DNA of 64,000 nucleotides, taken from the NCBI GenBank assembly GCA_037176725.1, contig JAZBRS010000029.1:121491001-121555000 (forward strand), read 5' to 3'. Both the position numbers and the translations under genes were made by a program. This stretch comes from Posidonia oceanica. Taxonomy: Eukaryota; Streptophyta; Magnoliopsida; Alismatales; Posidoniaceae. The notes under the pieces were generated by a model. It saw only the letters and a list, made by a program, of their open reading frames with translations. It was not told where the DNA came from and made no database searches. Of this stretch, positions 21,791 to 32,560 are shown piece by piece (positions within the stretch are counted from its first letter, which is position 1; each line of letters opens with the position of its first letter).

Positions 21791-23360
21791 ATGCACTCCT
21801 TCGATATCTCAGACCCCACCTTTGAGAAAGAGATCCTCTCGGAACTCATTGCATACGGAGAGGAGGCTGATACAAGCGAAGATGAGAATGATGAACCATC
21901 GCCTGAGTTCCAGCCCCACGACGACAATCCAAAAGGCCCCAACCTCCATGTCGAAGAAGAAACAAAGGTTGTTAGCATCAGCACAGTAGAAGAAGCCAGA
22001 GAGGTCCGTATCAGCGCCCATCTGTCGCCCCAGGCTAGAGCAGAATTCATTGCATTCTTGAAAGAGTATGCAGATGTCTTCGCCTGGAGCTATGAAGATA
22101 TGGTCGGCCTCGACGTCGAAATAGTCGTGCACAACCTGCCCTTAAAACCAGACGCTAAGCCAGTAAAGCAGAAGCTAAGAAGATGGCGACCGCAGTGGCT
22201 ACTCATGATCAAAGAAGAGATCATGAAGCAGCGCAATGTCAGCTTCCTGAAGGTCGTCCTTTACCCTGAATGGCTTGCAAATGTTGTGCCAGTGCCCAAG
22301 AAGGATGGCCAAGTCCGCATGTGCATCGACTATCGGGACCTGAACAAGGCGAGTCCCAAGGACGATTTCCCACTGCCACACATTGACGTTCTAGTCGACA
22401 ACACTGCAGGGCACAAAATGCTCTCTTTTATGGACGGCTTCTCCGGAAATCAGACTGGCAGAAGAAGACATGGAGAAAACCTCCTTTATCACCCCTTGGG
22501 GAGTCTTCTACTACCAAGTTATGCCGTTTGGGCTGAAGAACGCTGGCGCAACCTATCAAAGGGCAATGGCTGCACTATTCCACGACCTCATGCACCAGGA
22601 AGTTGAGGTTTACGTGGATGATATGATTGCCAAGTCCAAAGAGCCTGAGGATCACCTCGCATGTCTGAAGAAGCTCTTTGACCGCTTGAGGAAGTACAAG
22701 TTGCGCCTCAACCCCAGCAAATGCGTATTCGAGGTAACTTCAGGCAAGCTCCTAGGCTACATTGTTAGCCAGAGGGGGATTGAAGTGGACCCGAGCAAGG
22801 CAAAAGCCATCATGGACATGCCACCCCCCCAAGATTGAGAAGGAGGTCAGAGGCCTGCTAGGGCGCCTGCAATATATCAGTCTATTCATCATACAGTTCA
22901 CGCCTATCTGCGAACCGATTTTCAAGCTCTTGAAGAAGCACGCACAAATCGACTAGAGCGAGGAGTGCCAAGCTTCCCTTGACAAGATGAAGCAGCTTCT
23001 GATCAAGCCTCCTGTTTTAGTTCCTCCCACACCGGGGAGACCTCTGCTTCTCTACCTTTCTACCATGCAGCATTCCATGGGTGCCGTCTTGGGCCAACAT
23101 GATGAATCGGGTAGAAAGAAGCGCGTCATCTATTACTTAAGCAAGAAATTCAGTGATTGCGAAGCCAGGTATAATGCAATAGAGAAGACCTGCTTATCTC
23201 TCTTCTAGGCAGTGCAGAAATTGAGGCACTATATGATGGCGTACCCAGTTCGTCTTCTCTGCAGGCATGACCCCATCAAGTTCCTCTTCCAAAATCTAGC
23301 CATGGTGGGCAGATGCGTTAAGTGACAGGTGCTATTGTCTTAGTACGACATCACCTTCGT
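21791..23360 (+). pseudogene. Reverse transcriptase and first RNase H of element A
   Basis: Motifs in order: FAWSYEDM, VVPVPKKDGQVRMCIDYRDL (about 22280), SFMDGFSG (about 22428), then a frameshift near 22447 (B reads straight through YNQI), FITPWGVFYYQVMPFGLKNAG, and the catalytic YVDDMIAKS at 22610. A further shift occurs in the C run near 22827. The connection and gypsy RNase H follow: ILYLSTxQHSMGAVLGQHDE and IYYLSKKFSDCE. Later stops (TAG near 22955, TAG near 23208, TGA near 23324, TAG near 23341) fall where B has Trp, Trp, Trp and Gln. It is a Tat-type sequence and inactive. Confidence 0.88.
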
Positions 23361-24030
23361 CAGGCAGCGAGCCATGAAGGACCAAGCCATGGTAGATCAT
23401 CTTGCTGGCTTTCCCTTGCCTGAGTATCAGCCTCTTCGAACGCAGTTCCAGGATGAGGACATCCTTTTTGCAATGAAGGACTATGGCGAGGAGGACCCTG
23501 AAGACCAAGAGCAGTGGCAGCTGTACTTTGATGGCGCTATCAACACGAAGGGTCGAGGCATAGGCGCAGTGCTGACAATGCCGCAGGGATAGATGATTCC
23601 CTTTGCAAGGAAGCTGACCTTCAAATGCACCAACAATGAAGCAGAATACGAAGTGTGCATCCTGGGATTGAAGTTCGCTCTCGAGCATGAGACGCAGAAG
23701 CTGCATGTGCATGGCGACACCATGCTAGTGATCTCCCAAGTGAATGGCGATTGGAGAACAAAGGATCCAAAGCTCGTGCCATATCACGAACATCTGTTGA
23801 AGCTAATAAAAGAATTTGCAAGCATCCGCTTCTCGTACATGAATAGGGCAAGGAACGCATATGCAGATGCACTAGCAACATTGGCATCCTGGCTCAGTAG
23901 ACCTGAAGACTGTGCGGTGGATGTATCAGTTACCCGCATGGAGCAGCCTGCGTATTGCATGAGCATAGAGGAGGCAGATCCAGCAGAAGAGCAGCCTTGG
24001 TACCATGATATCAAGACCTTCCTGTAGTCC
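23361..24030 (+). pseudogene. Second RNase H domain of element A
   Basis: After MKDQAMVDHLAGFPL comes LYFDGAINTKGRGIGAVL (about 23522), NNEAEYEVCILGL (about 23632), LHVHGDTMLVISQVNGDW and NAYADALATLASWL. This is a separate RNase H distinct from the one joined to reverse transcriptase. A second, archaeal-type RNase H is a known hallmark of the plant Tat lineage. Acidic residues of the D-E-D-D type are visible in FDGA, NNEAEYE, HGDT and NAYADALA. One TAG interrupts at 23590, where B has Glu (GELIPF). Confidence 0.83.
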
Positions 24031-25188
24031 GGCAGCATCCCGCTTGGCCCCTTAACAGCAGATAAAAGAACTTTGGCGCGTCTAGCGTCAAAGTATGTGT
24101 TAGGAGCAGGGCAGCTATACAGAAGATCATACAACCAGATGCTCTTACGCTACTTAAGCAAGCCTGAGGCCAACGTGCTGCTAGCCAAGAAGATCATGCT
24201 CCAAGGCTACTTCTAGTCAACCATGGAGGCAGACTGCTGCCAGTTTGTGCGTAGATGCCACAACGGCCAGATCCATGATAACTTCATGCATGCTCCCCCG
24301 CAGCAGCTATACAGCATGTCCTCGCCATGGCCCTTCTCCACCTGGGGGATTGATGTCATCGGCGTTATACACCCTGTTGCTTTGAATGGTCATCGCTTCA
24401 TCCTGGTGGCGATTAACTACTTCACTAAGTGGGTGGAAGCAACCTCCTACAAGGCAGTCACAGCCGCAGCAATGGAGAAATTTATCAGAAACAACATCGT
24501 CGCCCAGTATGGGGTCCCGCATGCAATCATCTCTGATAACATCTCAAACTTCAGTGCAAAGAGGATTGAGGAGTACCTGCAGAACCTCCAGATTAAGCAT
24601 CACAGATCCTCGCCCTATTGGCCATAGATAAACGGAACAGTGGAGTCTGCCAACAAAAACATTGTGAAAATAATGAGAAAGATGGCAGAAACCCACAAGG
24701 ACTGGCATGACAAGCTTCCGTACGCACTCTGGGCGTACAGGACATCTGTCTGGACCTTGACAGGAGCCACCCCGTACTTGCTGGCGTACGGCATGGAGGC
24801 AGTGCTACCCATCGAAGTAGAGATCCCCTCGCTGCAGATCCTACAAGCAGCTAAGGTGGAGGAAGCAGAGTGGGTCGAAGACCGCTGCGTCCAGCTCAAC
24901 CTGATTGACGAGCGTAGATTGCAAGCAATGCACAATGCTCGCTGTTACCAGAAGCAGATGGCTAGAGCCTATTTGAAGAAAGTACAGCCCAGAAGCTTCT
25001 AGCCAAGGGATCTCGGTCCGCGAGCCATTCACCTGTAAAATGGTCGAGGCAAATTCCGACCCAACTAGTGCGGCCCCTTTGTGGTCAAGTAGGCATTCTC
25101 TGGCGGCGCAGCAATTCTTGAGGACATGGACCAGATTAGGCAGTCAGAGCTAGTCAAGTCATGCTATCTCAAGAAGTACTATCAGTAG
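24031..25188 (+). pseudogene. Integrase of element A, zinc finger partly deleted
   Basis: The core has its D-D-E set: Asp in STWGIDVIG (near 24345), Asp in IISDNISNF (near 24530) and Glu in NGTVESANK (near 24640). A TAG just before the Glu (24625) stands for Gln. The C-terminal part (YRTSVWTLTGATPYLLAYGMEA) continues to the final YLKKYYQ and stop at 25188; B ends at the equivalent position. Relative to B, an in-frame 51-base segment is missing at 24174/24175, which removes the two His of the N-terminal HHCC finger. The usual DNGTNF is DNISNF here. It would insert cDNA but is inactive. Confidence 0.87.
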
Positions 25189-26370
25189 TTCGACCCTCGC
25201 CTTGCAGATCTCTTGATCCCTGTCCTGCCTCCTTGCATTTCCACCCTTTGTACATCTTCATGCATCTCCTCTTATCCCATTTCTTGCATTTTCCTCCATT
25301 GCACATCTCTGCGCATTTCTTCAAGCATACCCCATCCAAAAAGCAGAAAATCATGCATTGCATCTGGCCTGATGATGAAATTGGAAGTGCCTGCCTACTC
25401 TAGAAGGAGTCTACCCTACCTCACCTGACACTACTTAGATGTCTTAGTAAGTAAGGGAGCCACCACTCAGTGAGAACAGGCGAAATATCCAAACCCCTTA
25501 GAACTTGCACCTCCCGAGGGAGATAAAATGCTAGGGTGTGAGCAAAAGCGTGAGCAAAAGAATATATGTTTGAGCATGGGCGTAAAAGAAAAGCAAGCAA
25601 ATAGAAGATGAAGACAGAAGTAAGCCCTAGAGATAGAGGCGTGCAACGTAACCTCGTCCCTCCTGCTTACCTTGGAGAGGAGTTGAAGTTCGCACTGGCA
25701 AATCTACAAATCCCGCAGGGTTTAGCCACCCCAGTCTAGCAAGCAGCTCCCCAGCTTCAAACCAGGTGCCCGTTATCTCCAAGTTAGGGATAGGGGAAAC
25801 CTGCACGCCTATGAGGGAGCAAAAGAAGCAAAAATGAAAAGAGTAGGTGTAGGTCCTTGAGAGTTTGGCATGGAGCCTGTTCTCACCACACCACCAGCCA
25901 AGCACCGCAATCACCCTTTCCAAAGCGCCACCAACAAGTTAGGAGTTTGAGTAGAGTCTAGTGAGTCAGGGACCACTCTCTTCCTCTGCAGTAGGCGCTA
26001 AGCACTCCATATGCTGAGGGCTACCGCATCAATCATAAAGCATGCATATACCTACCGCATCAATCATAAAGCATGCATATATCTATGCATATTAATCATA
26101 AATCATGCATACATGCACAACATCAATCATTCCCCTTCTTCTATCATCCCGCTCTGCAAGACTTGGCTTGGTACTGAGACAATACTTTTGTCAAGCACGT
26201 ATCGACCTCCTTCGAGCTGCGCTGGTCCAGAGCTCCGACCAGCCTTTCCCTGTGCAGGCAGAATCACCCTTGTTTGAATATGCTTGATATCTGCATTTTG
26301 AATGCTAACTGTTGAACTTGCTAAATTGCTTTGCTAGCTTCTAAATCTGCTTCTTTATCAGCCAGTGGTT
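25189..26370 (+). other. Spacer between integrase and extra ORF, element A
   Basis: Non-coding stretch with a pyrimidine-rich part (25190-25340) and segments matching B in reverse (about 45600-46470), including a block that reads as gaggttacgttgcac-like sequence near 25640. I see no ORF of credible length. If the extra ORF is expressed from a spliced RNA, the acceptor should be at the end of this spacer, but I cannot pick one with confidence. Confidence 0.55.
26020..26125. repeat. Short tandem repeat, about 30-bp unit
   Basis: Two nearly identical units (ctaccgcatcaatcataaag plus catgcatata) followed by degraded ones rich in aatcat and catgcat. A local slippage product inside the spacer. Confidence 0.7.
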
Positions 26371-27650
26371 ACATGCTTGTATCTGATCTGATAAACCGCA
26401 ACCTTGGCTACAGGTACCTGAGGATTCTGCACCAGCTACCTGCATTCTCCCTCTTGCACAATGGATTTCCCCACCTTGGTTACCCTGATGCATTGTTCCG
26501 AGACACTACGAGAGTGAATTGGCAAGCTCACTGAAGCTGACCGCGAGAAGCTGCGCACATGGGGCATTCCATCCAAGCTTCTGAGGGCAACTAATGTCGA
26601 AGTGAGCCGGCATCTCTAGTGCGTCGCGGCAAGGTTCTAGAAACCGGCGTACCATGTCTTTCGCTTTGTAGGATAGAGCTGACGCCCACGCTAGAGGAGG
26701 TACGTCGGATCTGCGACTTCTCCAAGATCATGGGACCAACTGTTTTCATAAGGCGTGACAGGCACATTGCAGTCCTGAGCCAACTGTCTAGGCTCTCTAC
26801 AGAAGGTTGCCAGCAAAGACTGATCTGCACCAGCGGGCTCACGCCCATGCTTCGCCTAGCATACTTTGATAAGGCTATGGAAAAGCGTGCCGAACTCGGA
26901 GACGAGCTGTGGCTCCGGGGATTTGTCACCTGCTTCCTAGGCGAGCTGATTTTCACACATGGCCGGATGATGGTTGCAATCGAGATTGTCGAGATTGCAC
27001 TCGCTGTGGTGACTCGGCAGATTGACCTAGCACCAGTCGTCCTGGCAAAGACATACCGCGGACTGGACCGTGTTGCACACCGCTGCCGCCACTTCCACGG
27101 CTGCGGAGCACTCGTGCAGATCTGGCTAGCTACACACCTAAAGATGGATATTCTACGCCCTTAGAGGCATGCCATCGAAGCATACTGCAGTAGTGGCCAT
27201 GTAAGGACCGTCAAGAGTGTCCCTGAAGAGTATGAGAAGCTGTCGAAGCTAACGGATGATGCAGTAACTTAGCGTATCATCCCATCTGCAGCTGAGCCAT
27301 TCACTGTCTTCTTTGGCGCCTGCGACATGCGACTCGTGGTGCTGCCAGGATTCACCGAGGGTGTGGAATACCACCCTATCCGGGTCATGCGGAAGTTTGG
27401 CTTCCAGCAAGGCGCCTTCGTTGATAGCACCGTGCCCAGGCTCCTGTAGACCTACCCTTTCAGTTCAGCTGCTGCCACAACAGATTAGTTGACCTGATGC
27501 AACATGGAGTGCAGTCGACGGACATCGTAGCTGTAAAGGGCTCAGGATGCACTCCTGAGTATGTCACTAAGGTGCAGGGACTCTAGTCCATCAGCGAGAT
27601 CCCACCTGGCACCCCCCAGTTCCCTGACTCCAGGAAGTCAAAGAAGGCCC
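26371..27650 (+). pseudogene. Extra ORF of element A, plant-mobile-domain-like
   Basis: Sense-strand coding remnant between integrase and the 3' LTR, absent from ordinary Ty3/gypsy elements. Readable parts: KLTEADREKLRTWGIPSKLL (near 26530), VEVSRHL, then RIELTPTLEEVRRICDFSK (near 26680), ELWLRGFVTCFLGELIFTHG (near 26905), CRHFHGCGALVQIWLATHL (near 27085), AAEPFTVFFGAC (near 27288) and EYHPIRVMRKFGFQQG (near 27368). The pattern of a W/P-rich helix, then xELTPTLEEV, then GALVQxWL resembles the plant mobile domain (PMD or DUF7745-type families). At least five stops and shifts break it. B holds a better copy at 43683-45011, so the ORF is a family trait. Its function is unknown. Confidence 0.72.
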
Positions 27651-28196
27651 GGACCAACTGGGGCATTTATGCAGTTGCTTACTTGTTTAGTCTTTTGAAT
27701 CATGCTGTATCTTTTGGCCTGGCATAGGCGTGTAACCAGAGATTAATCAATGCAAAGATGTTTCACGCCATTTGATTGTGTAGCATGCCCCGCCTTTTGC
27801 ATATTTGTTCCTGCCAAGATGCTGCAGGACACGCATCAAGCACTTCAGAGAGCTAGGAGCAGCAACCAGGACTCTCAACGTAAGGGAAATGCAGCAAAGC
27901 CCCCTGCAATCAACATGCATGCCAGAATCTGTAGACCCACACCGTCAAAGCAAGCCGCCGCAACGCTTTCGCCTGGATAATCCTCCGAGCTAGTACCCCT
28001 AACTACTCGTTTGGCAAACACGTTAGTTTTGTCTGCATGCTTCGCTTTTTTGATGCCAGGGACGCTTTAGCTACCCCCTGGTATCATTTCTGATACCAAG
28101 GGCATCTTTTTTTGCTGCCCTGTGGTATCGCAACCTCCTCTTCCTTCCTTTCCTTCTAGCCGGTAAATCCGTGGGCTTACCGGTTGTTCTTTGCGC
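27651..28196 (+). other. Spacer before the hairpin array, with a palindrome
   Basis: Non-coding. A perfect-arm hairpin TTGGTATCA-like lies at 28076-28104 (ctggtatcatttctgatacca). The stretch 27985-28130 (gcaaacacgttagttttgtc, the hairpin, tgccctgtggtatcgcaacctcc) matches the segments flanking the array of B in reverse (41583-41770 and 43083-43320), so it is a conserved boundary element of the array. Confidence 0.65.
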
Positions 28197-29430
28197 GACA
28201 TCGCTTCGTGTGGACGAAGTCCCCCGCATGCTTCCTCGTGCGAGGACAGGCCCGCTTGCTTCCTCATGCGAGAACAAGCCTTTGCTCGACTCCGTGCGGA
28301 CAGAGTCCTTTGCCTGTTTCCTCGTGCGAGGTCAGGCCCGCTTGCTTCCTCGTGCGAGGACAAGCCCTAGCGCAGGCTCCATGTGAATGGAGTTTTTGCC
28401 TGTTTCCTCGGGCGAGGATCAGGCCCGCTTGTTCCTCGACCGAGGACAAGCCTATGCGTGCTCCGCTTGCTTCCTCGTGCGAGGACAAGCCCCCCTGCGA
28501 CTTCGCTCCGTGCGGACAAAGTCCTCTGCCTGTTTCCTCGTGTAAGGTCAAGCTCGCTTGCTTCCTCTTGCGAGGACAAGGCCCCCTGCAACTTCACTCC
28601 GTGCGGACAAAGTCCCCCTATTTCCTTGTGCGAGGATCAGGCCCGCTTATTTCTCCGACCGGGGGCAAGCCCCCTTCGATGACTTCGCTCCGTGCGGACG
28701 AAGTCCCCTATCTATTTCCTCATGTGAGGATCAGCCCCACTTGTTTCCTCGTGCGAGGACAAGCCCCCTTCGGCGACTTCGCTCCGTGCGAACGAAGTCC
28801 CTTGCCTTTTTCCTCGTGCGAGGATCAGGCCCCGCTTGTTTCCTCATGCGTGAGGACGAGCCCCCCAGATTCCGTCCGCACGGAATCCCCCGCTTGCTTC
28901 CTCGTGCAAGGACAAGCCTTTTTCGACTCCGTCCGCATGGAATCCCCCGCTTGCTTCCTCGTGCAAGGACAAGCCTTTTTCGACTCCGTCCGCATGGAAT
29001 ACCCCGCTTGCTTCCTCGTGCAAGGACAAGCCTTTTTCGACTCCGTCCGCACGAAGACCATGCTTGCTTCCTCGCGCGAGGACAAGTCTCTTGCCTGCTT
29101 CCTCGTGCGAGGATAGGTCTGCTTGTTTCCTCATGCGAGGACAAGTCCCTTGCCTGCTTCCTCGTGCGAGGTCAGGCCCGCTTGCTTCCTCGTGTGAGGA
29201 CAAGCCTTTGCTCAGCTCCGTGGGCACGGAGTCCTTCCCTATTTCTTTGTGCGAGGATCAACCCCGCTTGCTTCCTCGTGCAAGGACAAGCCCCTTGGCA
29301 ACTTCGCTCCGTGCAGACGAAGTCCCCCGCTTGCTTCCTCGTGCAAGGACAGGCCTGCTTGTTTCCTCGTGCGAGGATTAGGCCCTTGCGTGGCTTCGCT
29401 CTGGGCGGACGAAGCCCCACTTGCCCTCCT
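28197..29430. repeat. Tandem hairpin array of element A
   Basis: Two stem-loop types alternate. Type 1 is GCTTGcttCCTCGtgCGAGGaCAAGC, a 26-base near-perfect hairpin, present in over 20 variants. Type 2 is CTTCGctccgtgcggaCGAAG, present about 14 times, with changed but still pairing arms such as GACTC/GAGTC and GATTCCGT/ACGGAATC. Three successive 59-base units at about 28870-29040 are almost identical, so recent unequal amplification has occurred. Long open frames on both strands here are by-products of the repeat. The 3' untranslated region of plant LTR elements is known as a source of tandem repeats, but the paired arms are striking. Confidence 0.85.
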
Positions 29431-29890
29431 TTTCGTGCTTTCTTGCTTGCCTTCCGGTTTGGCAGGAAGAGATGCCTCTCTTCCCTCGCACGTTCTTGGA
29501 ATCCTGCCCTTTTTGCACGGCTCTGGTCGCTTGCTTGCTTCCTCAGGCGAGGACAAGCTGTTTTATCTGTTCCCCTTTCAGACCGGCAACCCTAACTGCT
29601 CGGACGACAAGCCCATCAGTTTTGTCCGGTGTCACCTTTTGTGCAAGTTTGGACTAGCCGCCAACTTACCGCCTCGCATTAGCATCACTCTGCATTAGCA
29701 TGGATTGCATTGCATCTGCATCTGCATCTGCATTATTACATTGCGGCAGCAAGTCATGACTTTCGGTGCATCCGTCAAATAAGTGACTCACGCCAATAGC
29801 AATTTGCGCCCCTGCCGGTGTCAGAAGGGGTGTCTTGTCAACCCTGAGCAGCAGTCTCGCTACGCTTGACCTCGCTCAGGGAGGGGCATC
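29431..29890 (+). other. 3' untranslated spacer and polypurine tract of element A
   Basis: Non-coding. A partial second copy of the array boundary segment is near 29575-29640. Near 29697-29745 there is a small (catctg)n-like run. Directly before the 3' LTR stands GACCTCGCTCAGGGAGGGGCATC, whose purine part at about 29876-29887 should prime plus-strand DNA. The same words precede the 3' LTR of B in reverse (41241-41270). Confidence 0.65.
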
Positions 29891-31763
29891 TGTAGACACC
29901 CCATTCTGACAGCCTGGAAGAAGGTGGATTCTCCTGCAAGCTCCTTGGACCCTAGGATAGCCAATCTCACCTAAAACCTCCCAAAACCTTCACTCTAGCC
30001 CACCTAAGCCTTAGCCCACTTAACCAAGGCCCAAAGCCCAAAGCAAAGCCCAACTTAAGCCTTTTCCCTCTCAGGCTTGTTGGACGCAGGCATGAACAGC
30101 GTCCAACGTTGGACGCGCTCTGTGCCAGCGTCCAACGTGCCGGGAGTTGCAGCGACCACCGCCACCTTTGGCTCACTGCCTCCGTCCGTCCCACCGCCCA
30201 TGCCGCACTTACTAGCTGTCCCCTCACCTCACTACAGCCACCCGCTAGCTGCCAAGCCAAGTAACTCCCTGCCATGGCGTCCATTCCTCCGCCGGTGCGT
30301 CTTCCGCTCTCAAAGCACCCACTACCACCGCCACTTGCTTCTTGCCAGCACCGCGACTTCGGCCACCTCCGGACGAGCCACACTTACTCCCCTGACATGC
30401 CTCGTGGCCTCCCCACTCACACCATGCCCTGCCAAGCCTCTGCCACGCTTGCCACCACTGCTGCCTTCTTTTCCACCCGAACCCAACAAAACAGCAAGTT
30501 CACCATCATTTGCAGCCCACCACATGCATTTGCAAGGAAACTGGTAGCCTCCCGAACCTTGAGTGAGTCACCACGAGTGCCCCTAAGCTTCCAGCAACCT
30601 CTCCCATGCCTCCCTCGCGTCCCAGGAGCTCGCCGGAGTTGCCACTGCCGCCTCCTTCCGCGTCGACCGGCCAACTGCAAACACCGCCTTCCGGCTGCGT
30701 TCAGGTGCAATTTCCTTCACCCCTAGCTAGCTTGTGCACTTAGTAGTATGCTAGCATAGTTTGCACGCACGCACGCCTCCTTGATTGGCCAGAAAAGCCT
30801 CGGCCGCCGGCCGCGAGGAGGAGGAGGTGGGTGGAGCAATCCACCCACCCATTTCTGGCACCGAACATACCAACATGCTCGTCGTCACTCCCTCTTGCTT
30901 CTTAGCAAGTTGGTTGGCGATTTTTGGGGCCACTGATCTTGGCCGGGAACCTTCCCGACTTGTTGGACGCACTGCCTGGTGCGTCCAACGTTGAACGCGC
31001 TATTTGGTGGCGTCCAACGCCCCTGCATGCCAGCTTGTTTATCTTCTTGCTTTGCTTCTATTTTGCTGTGGTTTAAATGCTTTCGTCTATGGATTGTTGT
31101 TACAAGCTTGCTACCATGCCTTTAGATGCCATGCCATATTTAATATAGGGCTTTGATGTGGGTTTGGATCCATTATTGCATGCTTCTGTTTGGCTTTGCT
31201 GTTTCCCTGTGTAGAACGCTGGAATGCATTGCGTCCTACGTTGGACGCTGGTGTATCCAACGTCCTATGCTTTTGCTTGCTTGCACCTATTTAAATGCTC
31301 AAATCTTGCATGTGTTTAAGATGCTTACTTGATCCATGTATGCATGCCTTGGTTTAGCTTATTATCAGTAGTTTAGATGCATGCTTAAGTGGCTTTTTGG
31401 GCTAGTTCTCTGCAGCATGGTGTGGCTGCCTCCTGTCTGTGTTGGACGTGCCTTTTGACTGCATCCTATGTTGGACGCTGTTGGTTGTTGCGTCCTATTC
31501 ACATGCTTATCTGCCTTTGCTCTGATGCTTGCATGATGCTTTATTTTTTCTGGTTTGTTGCTTGATCCATGCATGCATGTTCATCTCTTGGGTCCTGTGA
31601 TCATGGCTTCCAAGTTTGCAAGGTTTTCTACTTAGTTTGCATGCAGGTTACCTTTGGATCTGTTCCCAAGGTGTTGGATGCTGATGGTGCTAGCGTCCTA
31701 CTGTAGACACCCCATTTTTTCAATTTTTTGTGCTATTGAATCTCTCTCTCTTTGGTGGCTTCA

Positions 31764-31970
31764 AAACAAACCCTAAAATCACACTCATTTTCTAAACCAA
31801 AAACTACTCACTAAACCCTAAAAAAACCCTAGGTTAAAGCCATAGAAAGCTCTAGGAAATCCACATCTAAACCCTAGAAAAATCCTAGGTTAAAACCCTA
31901 GGAATCTCCCATCAAAACCCTAGAACTAAACCTAGGTTGAAACCCTAAACCCTAGAAACCCTAGGTCACA
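31764..31970 (+). repeat. AAACCCTA-rich segment in LTR F
   Basis: About nine AAACCCTA-like words (the plant telomere-repeat permutation or telo-box) lie scattered between other A-rich sequence. They are not in perfect tandem, so this is not an interstitial telomere tract. LTR G has a weaker version near 57660-57800. Confidence 0.7.
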
Positions 31971-31984
31971 CCCATTTCAAACCT

Positions 31985-32560
31985 AAGCCCAAAGCCCATT
32001 CTCCTTTCTTGTTCTTTTTTCTTTCTTCTTCCTTCTTCTTCCTTATTCTTCTTTCTTCTTCTTTCTCTTATTCTTCTTTTTTCTCTTCACATCAAACCCA
32101 CTCCCATTTTAGCCCAGCAATTTAGCCCATTTCCTTTTTTTCTTTTTTTCCTCTCTTCAAGTCCACTCACTCCATCCTTTCTTTCCCTTTTTCTCCTCCA
32201 TTTCCTCTGCTCACAGCCCAGCCCACCTCTCCTTCCCTTTTCTTTTTTTCCTTTTTCTCCTTTTTTGCCACAGCCCACCAACACCAACAACCTTCTCTCC
32301 TCTTTTCTTTTTTATTTTCTTTCTTTTCTTCCCCCAAATCCAGCCCACCTCTCCTTCCCTTTTCTTTTTTTCCTTCTTTATTTTTCTGCCACAGCCCAGC
32401 CCACCTCTCCTTTTTATTTCTTTTTTCTTCTTTTTTCAATCCAGCCCGGCCCACACTCCTCCTTCCTTCCTTTTTCCTTCCTCTTTTCCCAACCAGCCCG
32501 ACACCCTTCTCCTTTTTCTTTTCTTCTTCCTCCTCAACTACTGCAAAACCACAACAACAC
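31985..32560. repeat. Polypyrimidine tract in LTR F
   Basis: Nearly 580 bases in which the plus strand is mostly C and T (ttcttcttctttctc-like), broken by short cagcccacc words. Frames on either strand are composition artefacts. LTR G has similar tracts at 57840-58130 and 58735-58990. Confidence 0.75.

Noticed and set aside
24223..25032. Intact integrase gene
   Set aside because: Open stretches are broken by TAG codons, and the zinc finger has lost its histidines.
28184..29595. Long overlapping open frames of 310 and 345 codons with repeated peptides
   Set aside because: They arise because the hairpin repeat has few stops in several frames on both strands. The peptides are translations of the repeat and shift frame between units.
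31764..31970. Interstitial telomere repeat
   Set aside because: AAACCCTA words are scattered and separated by other sequence, not in tandem.
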